Part shown: one piece after another, positions 18,214-27,769 of the stretch
How the letters are laid out: every line of letters starts with the position of its first letter
How positions within the stretch are numbered: the stretch's first letter is position 1
Assembly: GCF_018476885.1 (NCBI RefSeq)
Contig: NZ_JAHCVJ010000001.1
Span: 310,001-374,000, forward strand
Source of the DNA: Geoanaerobacter pelophilus
GTDB taxonomy: Bacteria > Desulfobacterota > Desulfuromonadia > Geobacterales > DSM-12255
Reading direction: 5' to 3'
DNA: 64,000 nucleotides
Notes under the pieces: generated by a model
The model's input: only the letters and a program-made list of their open reading frames with translations
Told to the model about the DNA's origin: nothing
The model's database searches: none
Made by a program: the position numbers and the translations under genes

Positions 18214-18337
18214 CAATGTTTTATTCTTTACCGTATTAGTCGGACAAATGTAAAGCATTTTTTTTACAGTGTCATCAAAGCCAGGTAGCAAGGGAATCTG
18301 CAGTTATTCACCCCACAGGTAAAATGTAGGCGACAGG

Positions 18338-18772
18338 TCAGAGTTTCCCAATGGCATTCCTCGCCAGTTCATCGCACCGCTCGTTCTCTGCATGGCCGTC
18401 ATGGCCGCGAACCCAGCGCCACTCAACAGTGTGAATTCCGGTAAGCTCCAGCAACCGTTCCCAGAGATCGCGGTTCACAACAGGCTCTTTCTTGCTGTTG
18501 ATCCATCCTTTCCTGATCCACCCGGATATCCACTCGGTCATCCCCTTGACCAGATACTGGGAATCAGTGGTGATGACGACCCGACAAGGTCGTTTCAAGG
18601 CAGCAAGCCCGGCAATGGCTGCGGTCAGTTCCATCCGGTTGTTGGTCGTTGCCGGTTCGCCGCCGGAAAGCTCTTTCTCATTATTGCCGAGACGCAGGAT
18701 CGTACCCCAGCCGCCAGGCCCAGGGTTGCCGCTACAGGCACCGTCGCAGAAGATTTCAACAGCGTCCGACAT
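18338..18772 (-). CDS. rnhA: Ribonuclease HI
   Basis: A 144-residue enzyme that cleaves the RNA strand of RNA-DNA hybrids. All four catalytic acidic residues fall at the same numbers as in the E. coli enzyme: D10, E48, D70 and D134, with the active-site loop histidine in GHDGH. The start is ATG 18772, with GAGGGGG just upstream; this gives the classical N-terminus before [14 protein letters not shown]. The first 17 bases overlap the end of the upstream acyltransferase gene, so the two are probably cotranscribed. Confidence 0.97.
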   Translation of the reverse strand: MSDAVEIFCDGACSGNPGPGGWGTILRLGNNEKELSGGEPATTNNRMELTAAIAGLAALKRPCRVVITTDSQYLVKGMTEWISGWIRKGWINSKKEPVVNRDLWERLLELTGIHTVEWRWVRGHDGHAENERCDELARNAIGKL

Positions 18773-19409
18773 AAGCCCCCTCTTCCTTGAGCAGCGCTTC
18801 AATCGCATCCATCACCCGATCAACAATCAACTGATGGGTCTCCTTGCAGTCGTCGCGCAGGAAAAGATCGGAGAAATCGATCGGCGCCCCAAAGACCACC
18901 ATACCCTGCTGCCGTACACCTGGGAACTTCCAGCGGTTCAGTCCGATCAGGGCAGTAGGGACTACTGCCGGTCGCACATCGTATATTATCTTGCCTACGC
19001 CGCGGTTGCCTTTGCCCAGGCGACCATCCTTGTGGCGGGTTCCCTCCGGGAAAAGCATCACTCGCTGGTCGACGAGCAGTTCATTGATTGCTTTGCCGGC
19101 GCGAACGTCCCGTCCCCGTCTTACCGGAAAAGCGCCCCATGAGCTGTACAGCAGCCGGGTGAAGGTTTTGGCAAAGAGCTCTTCCTTGGCCGGCGCCCAG
19201 AGCATGCTCATCGGAAAACTCCTGATAATCGCCCACGGGAGAAAGATCGTCTCATAAGCGGAAATATGGTTGGCAGCAAGCAACACCCCACCTGACTCAG
19301 GTATATGTTCAGCGCCCCGGCTCCTGAAATCATTGAACAAGGAAGCATAAATACCGATGACGTTGGCGGAAAAGGTTACCCACAAACGCCGGGCGAATGA
19401 GACCTTCAT
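18756..19409 (-). CDS. 1-acyl-sn-glycerol-3-phosphate acyltransferase family protein
   Basis: A 217-residue PlsC-family membrane-associated acyltransferase of phospholipid synthesis. Motif I reads NHISAYE (H48 to E53), so the usual aspartate of HX4D is a glutamate. Motif II is around [10 protein letters not shown], and motif III FPEGTR lies at 119-124. An N-terminal hydrophobic stretch (about 10-25) may touch the membrane. The HX4E variation is odd: it could still support catalysis or point to a different acyl acceptor, such as a lysolipid. It overlaps the histidine kinase gene by four bases upstream and rnhA by 17 bases downstream, so the three form one tight unit. Confidence 0.88.
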   Translation of the reverse strand: MKVSFARRLWVTFSANVIGIYASLFNDFRSRGAEHIPESGGVLLAANHISAYETIFLPWAIIRSFPMSMLWAPAKEELFAKTFTRLLYSSWGAFPVRRGRDVRAGKAINELLVDQRVMLFPEGTRHKDGRLGKGNRGVGKIIYDVRPAVVPTALIGLNRWKFPGVRQQGMVVFGAPIDFSDLFLRDDCKETHQLIVDRVMDAIEALLKEEGAYVGRC

Positions 19410-20749
19410 CCTTTTCCCTCCGGCAAGATAAAATAAAACGTGGCACCTTCTCCAACTTTGCCTTCACCCCATACCTGACCGCCGTGACGTTCCACAACCC
19501 TTTTTACGGTAGCCAGGCCGATACCGGTGCCACTGAATTGCTTGCTGTCATGAAGTCTTGAAAATAGCTTGAAGAGATTGTCCGCAAAAGCCATATCAAA
19601 TCCGGCTCCGTTGTCCTGCACAAAGAATGCTTTCCCTCTTATCGTTTCGCACTCACCGAAAGTGATCGATGCAGCAGGCTCATTGGCGGTATATTTCCAG
19701 GCATTGCCCAGGAGATTTTCCAGCAAAATCCGGATCAACCCGCAATCGCCATAAGCGGTAAGCCCTGGAGTAATATGGCATGAAACATGGCGTTCCGGAT
19801 TGATAAGCCCAAGATCGGCAGTTATCACTGAAGCCAACTCGGAAAGGTTCAGCCGAGCATGGTTTATCTGCCGGTGCGAGATGTTGGCCAACATCTGGAG
19901 AGATTCGATCAGCTCCTCCATTCTCTGGCTGGCGTCGCAGATGGTATTAATAAAATAGGATGCAGGATCTGCCTCGGCTGCAACGCTATTCTCCCGGAGA
20001 TAGTGGGCTGCCGTGTATATCACCGTCAGCGGTTTCCTGAGATCGTGAGAAACGGAATGGGCAAAAGACTCCAACTCGCGGTTAAGCGCTTCGAGATCGG
20101 CAGCCTTGCGGGCCAGATTCGCCTCGGACTGCATGTGAGAGGAGATATCCCTGACGACTTCGATTCCGGCAACAATATTGCCACTGGCGTCACGTAGCGG
20201 CGAGGCAATGATTTCGATATGAGTTGTAGCAGACCCAGGCGGAGTCTGCTTGACCAGGGTATGGATGCCGCCGTCGTTAAACGCAGCCACCACGGGGCAG
20301 CCCTCGCAGGGAGATGTCCCCCTGCCGAAAGCACTGAAACACTGCTCGCCAATGAAATTGCCGCCAGCCATCTGGCGATGCACCTCATTCTGATACAGCA
20401 CCCTGAACCCGGTGTCCTGAATACTGATCCCGTCGCCGATAGCGGCAATAATCGCCTCGCTTTTGGATTTTTCCGACGCGGCTGCCTCAAGGGCAGACGT
20501 TAACTGCCGGTCGAGTCGGTCTCGCTGGGAGATGACTACACAAACGAATGCCGTAAAAACCAAAAGGGCAACGGCAAATGCAGACCGGTACCACAGTTCC
20601 TGAGCGGTGGGATGAAAAAACTGCTGACCTACCCCGCCCTCGCCGAAGAATTTTGCATCGACATAAACATCGGCTACCCAAAACAGGGCAATGCAGCAGA
20701 CGGCGATAACAATTATATGTAGTTTCTTGAATTCCGGCATATAACCCAC
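19406..20749 (-). CDS. Membrane PAS-domain sensor histidine kinase
   Basis: A 447-residue two-component sensor. Two membrane segments (about 9-26 and 56-73) flank a short periplasmic loop. A PAS domain (about 95-205) includes a cysteine cluster CEGCP (148-152) of the type seen in some redox or iron-sensing PAS domains. A HisKA domain carries phospho-accepting H235 in SHDLRKP, and the ATPase domain contains NLLGNAWKY (N box), DNGAGF (G1) and GTGIGLATVKR (G2). No response regulator gene is adjacent. The start could be GTG 20749 or ATG 20740; neither has a strong ribosome-binding site. The signal is unknown. Confidence 0.9.
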   Translation of the reverse strand: MGYMPEFKKLHIIVIAVCCIALFWVADVYVDAKFFGEGGVGQQFFHPTAQELWYRSAFAVALLVFTAFVCVVISQRDRLDRQLTSALEAAASEKSKSEAIIAAIGDGISIQDTGFRVLYQNEVHRQMAGGNFIGEQCFSAFGRGTSPCEGCPVVAAFNDGGIHTLVKQTPPGSATTHIEIIASPLRDASGNIVAGIEVVRDISSHMQSEANLARKAADLEALNRELESFAHSVSHDLRKPLTVIYTAAHYLRENSVAAEADPASYFINTICDASQRMEELIESLQMLANISHRQINHARLNLSELASVITADLGLINPERHVSCHITPGLTAYGDCGLIRILLENLLGNAWKYTANEPAASITFGECETIRGKAFFVQDNGAGFDMAFADNLFKLFSRLHDSKQFSGTGIGLATVKRVVERHGGQVWGEGKVGEGATFYFILPEGKG

Positions 20750-20801
20750 ATCTGAAAGTTAAAGCGAAGGTCCCTCGCCGTCCTTTAAGTTGATGAAAAA
20801 T

Positions 20802-21815
20802 TCAGGCCCATTGCCCGGAGATAGCCGCGCCACAGGCAGGGCACTCACCGTCCTTGACCCTCAATTCCGTAACTTGAAACCCGGATCGGCGTACCAGCGT
20901 AGCCTGACACCTGGGGCAAAGCGTATCTTCCTTTCCCGGCTCCACCACATTCCCCTGATAAACGTATCTTAGACCTGCCGTCTTACCGATTTCTGCAGCG
21001 CTATGCAGAGTTTCCACTGGCGTTGCGGCACGATCCGTCAGCTGAAATGTCGGGAAAAACCGGCTGATATGCCAAGGGACATGCACTCCGAGTTCATCGG
21101 CAATGAAGCGGGTCAGCCCGGCAAGTTCTTCAACGGAATCGTTCAGTCCCGGAATCAACAGTGTTGTCAATTCAATCCAGATGCCGTGGCGATGGTAATC
21201 CCGTATTGTTTCCAGAACGCCAGCTAGCCGTGCTCCGGCAATCTCTTTATAGAACCGGTCGCTGAAAGCCTTGAGATCAATATTAGCAGCATCCAGGAAA
21301 GGAGCAATGATTTCTAGGGCATCCTGGGTTATGTAGCCATTGCTGACAAAGATATTGGCAAGCCCTGCCTGACGGGCCAACCTGGCAGTATCCAGGGCGA
21401 ATTCGAAGAAAATGGTCGGCTCAGTGTAGGTATAGGATATTGAGCGGCAGCCGGCGGCAATCGCCCGGCTCACAACCTCTTCCGGAGTGCGATCGACCCC
21501 GGGGATATGCTCTGTCCCTTGTGGCACCTGCGATATACTGTAATTCTGGCAATGACGGCACCGGAAGTTGCAGCCGACAGTTGCGACTGAATAGGTGCGG
21601 CTGCCAGGCTGGAAGTGAAAAAGCGGCTTCTTCTCCACCGGATCGACACTCTCTGCAACCAGCTTTCCGTACACCAGAGTCTGGAGCACCCCGTCGCGGT
21701 TCTCCCTGACCCCGCAGATGCCGCGCTGCCTAATGGCTATCAGGCAATGATGGCGGCACAGATTACAGCGGACTTTACCTTCGGCGAGTTTTTCGTAGCA
21801 GAGCGCTTCTTTCAT
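20802..21815 (-). CDS. amrS: AmmeMemoRadiSam-type radical SAM enzyme
   Basis: A 337-residue radical SAM enzyme related to pyruvate-formate-lyase activases. The cluster-binding motif C82-x3-C86-x2-C89 is in VGCNFRCRHCQN. An N-terminal cysteine-rich region (C17, C20, C24, C34) precedes it, and a C-terminal zinc ribbon (CPRC...CPAC) ends the protein. This layout matches the AmrS group that co-occurs with AMMECR1 and Memo-like proteins; those partners are not in this window. The biochemical role is not settled. ATG 21815 follows GGAGGAG at good spacing; an open frame reaches 21899 but without such a site. Confidence 0.85.
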   Translation of the reverse strand: MKEALCYEKLAEGKVRCNLCRHHCLIAIRQRGICGVRENRDGVLQTLVYGKLVAESVDPVEKKPLFHFQPGSRTYSVATVGCNFRCRHCQNYSISQVPQGTEHIPGVDRTPEEVVSRAIAAGCRSISYTYTEPTIFFEFALDTARLARQAGLANIFVSNGYITQDALEIIAPFLDAANIDLKAFSDRFYKEIAGARLAGVLETIRDYHRHGIWIELTTLLIPGLNDSVEELAGLTRFIADELGVHVPWHISRFFPTFQLTDRAATPVETLHSAAEIGKTAGLRYVYQGNVVEPGKEDTLCPRCQATLVRRSGFQVTELRVKDGECPACGAAISGQWA

Positions 21816-21932
21816 ACTCTCCTCCGTTACCCACAATATCATGCCCGTCTGCTTCACGATAATCTCAAGCCGCCTAGAAAGTGGCCGATGACCAGACAAG
21901 CAGAGAGCTTTTGAATCGGCGCGGCACAGCAG

Positions 21933-23033
21933 TTAGAACATGAATCGTCTCATACTGATATTCAGTAGAATCGCCACTCCTGTCATCGAGGTTATCAGGG
22001 AAGTTCCCCCATATGAGAGAAAGGGCAACGGGACCCCAACGACCGGAAACAGGCCGACAACCATGCCGATGTTAATAACTATATGCCAGAAAATCATGGC
22101 TGTCACCCCCACCGCCAGCAGCCGACCAAACTGGTCGTTGCAGCGCCCGGCAATCTGGAGCCCCCAAAGTACCAGAAACAGGTAAAGAACCAGCAGGATC
22201 AGACACCCCACCAAACCCCACTCTTCAGCAAAAACAGAAAAGGCAAAATCAGTATGCTGCTCAGGAAGGAAGCGCAGCTGCGACTGGGTCCCTTTCAGAA
22301 AACCTTTGCCGAAAAAACCGCCCGAGCCCACGGCAATCTTGCTCTGAATGAGATGATAGCCGCTACCGAGAGGATCCCGCTCAGGGTTTAGAAAATTAAG
22401 GATGCGGTTTTTCTGGTATTCCCGCAAATAGTAATGCCACCCGAGATAAATTGCCGGGGCAAGCGCGAGAAGCCCGGAAACAATAAGCTTCCAACGGATA
22501 CCGACGAACACCATTATTGATGAGGCAACCAGTATTACCAGGATGGCCGTCCCCAGATCGGGTTGTTTCATGATCAACAGGGCCGGCACTCCCAAAAGCA
22601 ACAACGGGTAAAAGATCTCACGAAAACCAATGCCCTCGACCGCATAGTTTTTACTGAAATACCTGGCAAAAGTCATAATGATAACGATCTTCATCGGCTC
22701 TGATGGCTGGATGCTCATAAACCCCAGATTCAGCCAGCGGGTCGCGCCCATGGTGGTCTTGCCGACCACCATGACCAGGACCAGCATCAAAAGCACCGCA
22801 CCATAAAACCAGTAAGACAGGTCTTCAAAAATATGGTAGTCGATGCTGCACACGACGATCATCAGCATGAGGCCGCCGGTCATCCAGTAAAGCTGCTTGA
22901 CGGAAAACGACATTCCGGTGAAGCGGTACGAGGCTGACGCACTATAAATATTCATAATCCCGGTGCTGATCAGAATCATGATCAGAAAGAAAAACATCCA
23001 ATCAAAATTTGTAAAAAGCCGTCGATCGATCAC
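21933..23033 (-). CDS. rodA: Rod-shape peptidoglycan glycosyltransferase RodA
   Basis: A 366-residue SEDS-family polytopic membrane protein with about ten hydrophobic segments. The family motifs are visible: RWLNLGFMSIQPSEPMK, a central KQPDLGTA and PLPFLSYGGTS near the C-terminus. It polymerises lipid II for lateral-wall growth together with PBP2. The start overlaps the mrdA stop by four bases, the usual translational coupling of this pair. Rod shape of the host is a reasonable inference. Confidence 0.96.
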   Translation of the reverse strand: MIDRRLFTNFDWMFFFLIMILISTGIMNIYSASASYRFTGMSFSVKQLYWMTGGLMLMIVVCSIDYHIFEDLSYWFYGAVLLMLVLVMVVGKTTMGATRWLNLGFMSIQPSEPMKIVIIMTFARYFSKNYAVEGIGFREIFYPLLLLGVPALLIMKQPDLGTAILVILVASSIMVFVGIRWKLIVSGLLALAPAIYLGWHYYLREYQKNRILNFLNPERDPLGSGYHLIQSKIAVGSGGFFGKGFLKGTQSQLRFLPEQHTDFAFSVFAEEWGLVGCLILLVLYLFLVLWGLQIAGRCNDQFGRLLAVGVTAMIFWHIVINIGMVVGLFPVVGVPLPFLSYGGTSLITSMTGVAILLNISMRRFMF

Positions 23034-24931
23034 TGCTGATCTCCCTCTTTCTGTTCAGTCCGCTCAGGGGCATCCTCACTGTTGTCACTGTCAGGCACCT
23101 TTGCTACCGGCTTCTTTATTACACCCTTTTGTTCAAAATATGTTTTCAGAATCGCTCCGGCAATAGGCGCGGCAGCTGAGCCACCATGTTCTCCATGCTC
23201 TATGACCACGGAAACTGCCACTTCAGGTTTTTCAAATGGAGCAAAAGCCACAAAAAGAGCATGATCCCGGTACTGATAGGCAACATCACGCTTACCGTCG
23301 CGCTGCTTTACCACTTGGGAGGTCCCTGTCTTGCCGGCTACCTTGACCTCGTACAGCCTGGCGGCAGCGCCGGTGCCACGCGGTTCATTGACTACTGCCA
23401 GCAGCCCTTGCTTGACTAGACGAAAGCTCTGGGGCTTTACTGCGGGACGATACAATACCTCCGGCTTGTACTCTTTGAGAACACGGCCGTCTGGATCAAC
23501 GACACGTTTTACCAGATGGGGGCGGTATACCGTTCCCTCATTGGCAACCGCGGCAGTCATTGAGGCAAGCTGTATTGGGGTCATCAGGGTGTACCCCTGG
23601 CCTATTGCTACCGGAAGGGTCTCGCCCCGATACCATTTTTTCCCGTACTTTTTCTCTTTCCATTCCATGGTCGGGATAAGCCCGTTTTTTTCATTCTCCA
23701 GCCCGATTCCCAGAGAGTTGCCAAGCCCGAACCGTCTTGCCATCTCGGCGATTCTGTCAACCCCCAGTTTTTCCGAGAGTTGGTAAAAATAGACATCGCA
23801 TGACTCTCGCAAGGCCCTTTTCAGGTCAACTGAACCATGCCCCTTCTTGTCCCAGCATTTAAAGGTATCCTTGCCCACATCATATGAACCGCTACACGAC
23901 ACTGTGGTATGCTCATCGATCAAACCGCTTTCAAGCCCGGCAAGTGCCGTAATGATCTTAAAGGTAGACCCTGGCGGATACTGGCCCTTGAGCGCCTTGT
24001 TTTCCAGAGGATGCCTCTTGTCGTCAAGATACGATTTCCATACGTCTTGCGGCATTTTACCGGCAAACAGCGAGGGATCAAATCCCGGATTGCTCACAAA
24101 AGCAAGAATCTCGCCGGTATCGATCTCCATGACGACCGCTGCCCCGGCCTTATCCCCTAATGCCTTCTCAGCTTCCTGCTGAATTGCCTGGTCTATGGTG
24201 AGAACCAGGCTGTTACCTACGGTGGGTTTTGTCTCAATTAAGGTCCTGAGATAACGGCCACGGGCATCAACTTCAATCTGCCTCCCGCCATTGACCCCAC
24301 GCAGAACTTTTTCCCAGCTCCGCTCCAGACCATTCTTGCCAACGTAGTCACCCTGGTTATAGTTGCTGAACTCTTCTTTCTCAAGATCCTGCTCTGTTAT
24401 TTCCCCGAGGTAGCCAAGAAGGTGTGAAGCGAGAATACCCGAGGGGTATTCGCGGATCGGCTTCATCTCGATATCTATGCCTGGCAGCCATAGCTGGTTC
24501 TCTTCGAGAAATTCCAGCTGGTCCCGGTTGATTCCTGAGGCGATTACTATGGGAAAGTACTTTGCCCGCCCCTTCCCTTTTTCCCAGCGCTGGACAAGCT
24601 CATTACGGTCAAGTCCGAGATATCCGGACAATGATGTCAGTAGCGCGTCCTTGTCTTTTACTTCCTGAGGAACAATGGCAACGCTGAACGAGGGCGTGTT
24701 TTTCACAAGCACTTTGCCGTTGCGATCAAGGATATTGCCTCTTGAAGCGGCAATCGGCACAAATCGCAGCCGGTTGATTTCCGAAAGTGTTTTAAGCCGG
24801 TCAGAGTCGATGACCTGAAGATACCAGAGACGGGCTGCCAGGATGAGGAAGATAATGCCAACAAATGCCGCACCCCAGATGACTCGTTGGCTCCCCTGCT
24901 TGTTGCCGCGGAGAAACTGCTGTCTGCTCAC
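23030..24931 (-). CDS. mrdA: Penicillin-binding protein 2
   Basis: A 633-residue class B transpeptidase of the elongasome. One N-terminal membrane anchor (about 17-37) is followed by the pedestal domain with SRGNILDRNG near 63. The transpeptidase domain carries S322-x2-K325 in PPGSTFKI, SCD in the SxN position, and KTG in VAGKTGTSQ. The C-terminal tail is polar and acidic. The start is GTG 24931 with GGAGGAG upstream, overlapping mreD by four bases. It works with RodA (downstream) and MreCD (upstream). Confidence 0.96.
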   Translation of the reverse strand: MSRQQFLRGNKQGSQRVIWGAAFVGIIFLILAARLWYLQVIDSDRLKTLSEINRLRFVPIAASRGNILDRNGKVLVKNTPSFSVAIVPQEVKDKDALLTSLSGYLGLDRNELVQRWEKGKGRAKYFPIVIASGINRDQLEFLEENQLWLPGIDIEMKPIREYPSGILASHLLGYLGEITEQDLEKEEFSNYNQGDYVGKNGLERSWEKVLRGVNGGRQIEVDARGRYLRTLIETKPTVGNSLVLTIDQAIQQEAEKALGDKAGAAVVMEIDTGEILAFVSNPGFDPSLFAGKMPQDVWKSYLDDKRHPLENKALKGQYPPGSTFKIITALAGLESGLIDEHTTVSCSGSYDVGKDTFKCWDKKGHGSVDLKRALRESCDVYFYQLSEKLGVDRIAEMARRFGLGNSLGIGLENEKNGLIPTMEWKEKKYGKKWYRGETLPVAIGQGYTLMTPIQLASMTAAVANEGTVYRPHLVKRVVDPDGRVLKEYKPEVLYRPAVKPQSFRLVKQGLLAVVNEPRGTGAAARLYEVKVAGKTGTSQVVKQRDGKRDVAYQYRDHALFVAFAPFEKPEVAVSVVIEHGEHGGSAAAPIAGAILKTYFEQKGVIKKPVAKVPDSDNSEDAPERTEQKEGDQQ

Positions 24932-25416
24932 GCCAACTCCTCCGTATCCGGCTTGTCGAGAAATGCAAAAAAGAGGGAAGCTGCCAAGGCGTTTATCAGG
25001 CTTTGCGGAACGAGGGAGTAAAGCAGGGTTACAGCTATGCCCCCTGCAGACGAGAAAAGGGCCAGAAGAATCAGCTGGGTTATGCCACAGGCCATGGTGG
25101 CAACAAACACTGAGAGCGTCATAAGATAACGGCTGTCAGCATACAAACGATGGGCGATGCTATGGAGGACCAAAAAGGTAGCAAGATAGGTAATGCCGTT
25201 GAGACCAAGGTACAGGCCGCTTACCGTATCCTGCATAAGCCCGATGAAATAGACCAGTGCGGCACCCCACAAACTGGAAACAGTCAACCCCACCCAGACA
25301 ACCGTAACCAGCAGCAGATTCGGTTTGAAGGGGTCTGCCAGTAGCGCCGGGAAAATGGCGACCTGGCAAACAAACGCAACAACAAAGGCTATTATTGAAC
25401 GAAAGAAACTAGTCAT
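24928..25416 (-). CDS. mreD: Rod shape-determining protein MreD
   Basis: A 162-residue, highly hydrophobic protein with about five membrane segments. Length, hydrophobicity and position between mreC and mrdA identify it; MreD sequences themselves vary greatly. It stabilises the MreB-MreC-RodA-PBP2 assembly. Starts and stops overlap its neighbours on both sides (8 bases with mreC, 4 with mrdA). Confidence 0.92.
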   Translation of the reverse strand: MTSFFRSIIAFVVAFVCQVAIFPALLADPFKPNLLLVTVVWVGLTVSSLWGAALVYFIGLMQDTVSGLYLGLNGITYLATFLVLHSIAHRLYADSRYLMTLSVFVATMACGITQLILLALFSSAGGIAVTLLYSLVPQSLINALAASLFFAFLDKPDTEELA

Positions 25417-26233
25417 TATGTTTCTTCAAGAGGACAAGCACCTCCTCCAGCCGTGAAATCATGACAGAGGGCCTGATCTCAACAGTCTGAAAGATTCCGT
25501 ACTCCCCTTTCTTTACCATGGTCACCTCCCCCAGGGGGAGACCTTTGGGAAATATCCCGCCCATGCCCGAGGTGACAACTTGGTCCCCAACCTTGACATC
25601 ATCTTCTCTTATGGCAAATTCCAGAGTCAGCCTGCCGCTGCCAGCCCCCCGCACCACGCCTCGCGCCCGCGAGCGCTGAACAACGGCAGCAATGCCGCTT
25701 GAATGATCGGTGAGCAACAACACCCGGCTGCTGTGACCGGCAACCTTTATCAACTGACCGACCACACCGTCGGAAGCAACAACCGGCATCCCTTCCTGGA
25801 AGCCATCCATTTCGCCACGATCGATAAGCACCGTCTTAAACCAGGGAGCGCCGTCTTCTCCGATTATCGAAGCGGCAACAGCAGGAACCGGAACCGTGCC
25901 TTTCAAGTCGAGCAATTTTTTCAACCGCTCGTTTTCCAGCAAAGCATCCTGCTCTCCGATAAGCCGGCCGTTCATGAGCCTTAGCTGCTCAAGCAGCTCC
26001 TTATTGTGTTTACGCAGGTTGACCAGGGCAAGATAATCGCTCCAAACCGTTTCAGCGCTGCCGGCAACCTTGGCCCCGGCACCAAATAACGGAGAGAACA
26101 GGGTAATCAGACCGCGTTCGAATAGGTTGGCGTCTTCTCTGTTTTTCAGATTGCTGGCAAAAACAAGAATGACCGTCAGCAAAACCAGGCCGGTAATAAA
26201 ACCTGTACGGTATTTTTTGATCAACTCCCACAT
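25409..26233 (-). CDS. mreC: Rod shape-determining protein MreC
   Basis: A 274-residue bitopic protein. One N-terminal membrane helix (about 10-26) leads to a periplasmic coiled coil (about 65-105) and then the two beta-barrel domains, with PVVASDGVVGQLIKV and DQVVTSGMGGIFPKGLPLG as recognisable family blocks. It scaffolds the elongasome in the periplasm. The ribosome-binding site is weak. A strong hairpin (26254-26277) lies just ahead of the start and may tune its expression relative to the upstream sugar genes. Confidence 0.95.
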   Translation of the reverse strand: MWELIKKYRTGFITGLVLLTVILVFASNLKNREDANLFERGLITLFSPLFGAGAKVAGSAETVWSDYLALVNLRKHNKELLEQLRLMNGRLIGEQDALLENERLKKLLDLKGTVPVPAVAASIIGEDGAPWFKTVLIDRGEMDGFQEGMPVVASDGVVGQLIKVAGHSSRVLLLTDHSSGIAAVVQRSRARGVVRGAGSGRLTLEFAIREDDVKVGDQVVTSGMGGIFPKGLPLGEVTMVKKGEYGIFQTVEIRPSVMISRLEEVLVLLKKHND

Positions 26234-26253
26234 AATCCCAGCCCCAAAAGGGG

Positions 26254-26277
26254 AAGGGGAGACTGCAGTCCCCCCTT
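26254..26277 (-). promoter_or_regulatory. Hairpin between rmlC-like gene and mreC, possible attenuator
   Basis: AAGGGGAGACTGCAGTCCCCCCTT folds into a nearly perfect stem with a TGCA loop and one mismatch. On the minus strand it is followed by CCCCTTTT shortly before the mreC start. It may be a partial terminator separating the envelope-sugar genes from mreCD-mrdA-rodA. Confidence 0.45.
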
Positions 26278-26321
26278 CGCGTCACGCAATTTTCATCTTG
26301 TCCGGATATGGACAGGCAATG

Positions 26322-26804
26322 CTAATCCAGAAGATAATTGGCTTCAGAAGCCTCTTCATGGCGGATCTCGTCAACAGGGGAGCGTTTTCCTTCCCCGGCG
26401 TAAAGCCGGTTAGGGGCATTAAAGACTATGCCGTTCTCATTACCAATGTTTTTGTAGGCATGCACCACACCTGGAGGGACGATGAGCATTACCGGAGCAT
26501 CCAGACCGGCATAAATTACCTGCCTGACCCCGAACGATGGAGAATCGGTTCGCGAATCCCAGAGATAGACTTTAAAGTTTGAAGGCCCGATAAAACAGAA
26601 ATAGTCGGTCTGGTCGACATGCTCATGGGGACCGCGGGCAACCCCTGGCTGGGTCATCGATACGTATGCCATGACCGGCATTAGGCCGGCATCAAGTTCA
26701 TCGGATCTGAACAGCTCGGCAAGCCAGCCTCGTTCGTCAAGAAATTTGCTTAAAGGCCGGACAACCACGTCATGAATCTTTCCCTTGCGATACTGCTCAG
26801 ACAT
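26322..26804 (-). CDS. dTDP-4-dehydrorhamnose 3,5-epimerase family protein
   Basis: A 160-residue cupin of the RmlC family, shorter than the usual 180-190. [14 protein letters not shown] replaces the common RGLHFQ, keeping the first histidine. [14 protein letters not shown] and a final VDEIRHE are typical. The altered active-site loop means it could be a 3- or 3,5-epimerase on a dTDP-sugar, or a relative with a different product. I start at ATG 26804, with GGAGG five bases upstream, overlapping the end of rmlA by eight bases; the pairing with rmlA supports a dTDP-sugar pathway. No rmlB or rmlD lies in this window. Confidence 0.8.
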   Translation of the reverse strand: MSEQYRKGKIHDVVVRPLSKFLDERGWLAELFRSDELDAGLMPVMAYVSMTQPGVARGPHEHVDQTDYFCFIGPSNFKVYLWDSRTDSPSFGVRQVIYAGLDAPVMLIVPPGVVHAYKNIGNENGIVFNAPNRLYAGEGKRSPVDEIRHEEASEANYLLD

Positions 26805-27699
26805 TGCCACCTCCGGTGCCACAAAGCTCGGCCTCATTGTAAACTCGCTGTAAATATTCCCGATACGATGACTTGGGAGTCTCCGCAATCACCTCAGCCA
26901 TCCTGCGGCAGTCGATGAACCCCATCCTGAGGGCAATTTCCTCCAGGCAGGCAATTTTCAAACCTTGCCTGGCCTCCAGGGTACCGATAAAATGACTTGC
27001 TTCCAGCAAACTCTGGTGCGTTCCGGTATCAAGCCAGGCAATACCGCGGCCGAGCTTTTCCACCCGCAGTTCTCCGCGGCGCAGGTACTCCAGATTGACA
27101 TCGGTGATTTCAAGCTCACCGCGGGGAGATGGTTTGATCGACTTGGTAATTGCCACCACCTTTTCATCGTACAGATACAACCCCGGTACAGCATAATGGG
27201 TCTTCGGCTTTTCCGGCTTTTCTTCGATACCGATTGCCTTGCCGGATGAGTCAAACTCCACCACGCCATAGCGCTCAGGGTCGTTGACGTAATACCCGAA
27301 GACCATTGACCCGCCGGCAAACTCCCGTGCCAGGCGATCCAACCCAATTTTCCCGTAGAATATGTTATCTCCGAGGATCAACATCACCGGATCGCCGGCA
27401 ATGAACTCCTCGCCGACCAGAAAGGCCTGGGCAATCCCCTTTGGCTCGGGCTGAACCTTGTAGGTCAGCTTGACGCCCCACCGCGACCCGTCACCGAGCA
27501 GCGACTGGAATCTGGGGGTATCAAGCGGTGTAGAGATAATCAGGATATCTTTGACGCCTGCCATCATCATGGTGGCCAGCGGGTAGTAGATCATCGGCTT
27601 GTCGTAGACCGGCTGCAACTGCTTGCTGGCCACCAGCGTCAGAGGATAGAGCCTGCTGCCAGCCCCCCCCGCAAGAACAATTCCCTTGGTTATAGCCAT
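26797..27699 (-). CDS. rmlA: Glucose-1-phosphate thymidylyltransferase
   Basis: A 300-residue nucleotidyltransferase that makes dTDP-glucose from dTTP and glucose-1-phosphate, the entry step for dTDP-rhamnose and related envelope sugars. [11 protein letters not shown] near residue 11 is the nucleotide-binding loop, [17 protein letters not shown] follows with the sugar-phosphate site, and LGDNIFYG holds the metal aspartate. The length is typical. GGAGTG precedes the ATG. It overlaps the epimerase-like gene downstream. Confidence 0.95.
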   Translation of the reverse strand: MAITKGIVLAGGAGSRLYPLTLVASKQLQPVYDKPMIYYPLATMMMAGVKDILIISTPLDTPRFQSLLGDGSRWGVKLTYKVQPEPKGIAQAFLVGEEFIAGDPVMLILGDNIFYGKIGLDRLAREFAGGSMVFGYYVNDPERYGVVEFDSSGKAIGIEEKPEKPKTHYAVPGLYLYDEKVVAITKSIKPSPRGELEITDVNLEYLRRGELRVEKLGRGIAWLDTGTHQSLLEASHFIGTLEARQGLKIACLEEIALRMGFIDCRRMAEVIAETPKSSYREYLQRVYNEAELCGTGGGNV

Positions 27700-27769
27700 T
27701 CAAACACTCCGAAAAGCTTGATATAAACTGGATTTTTATTACCACAGCGCCAACAGATGCGTCAAACGA

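Noticed and set aside
18002-18253. 83-codon plus-strand frame over the riboswitch
   Set aside because: The sequence is a structured SAM-I leader on the other strand.
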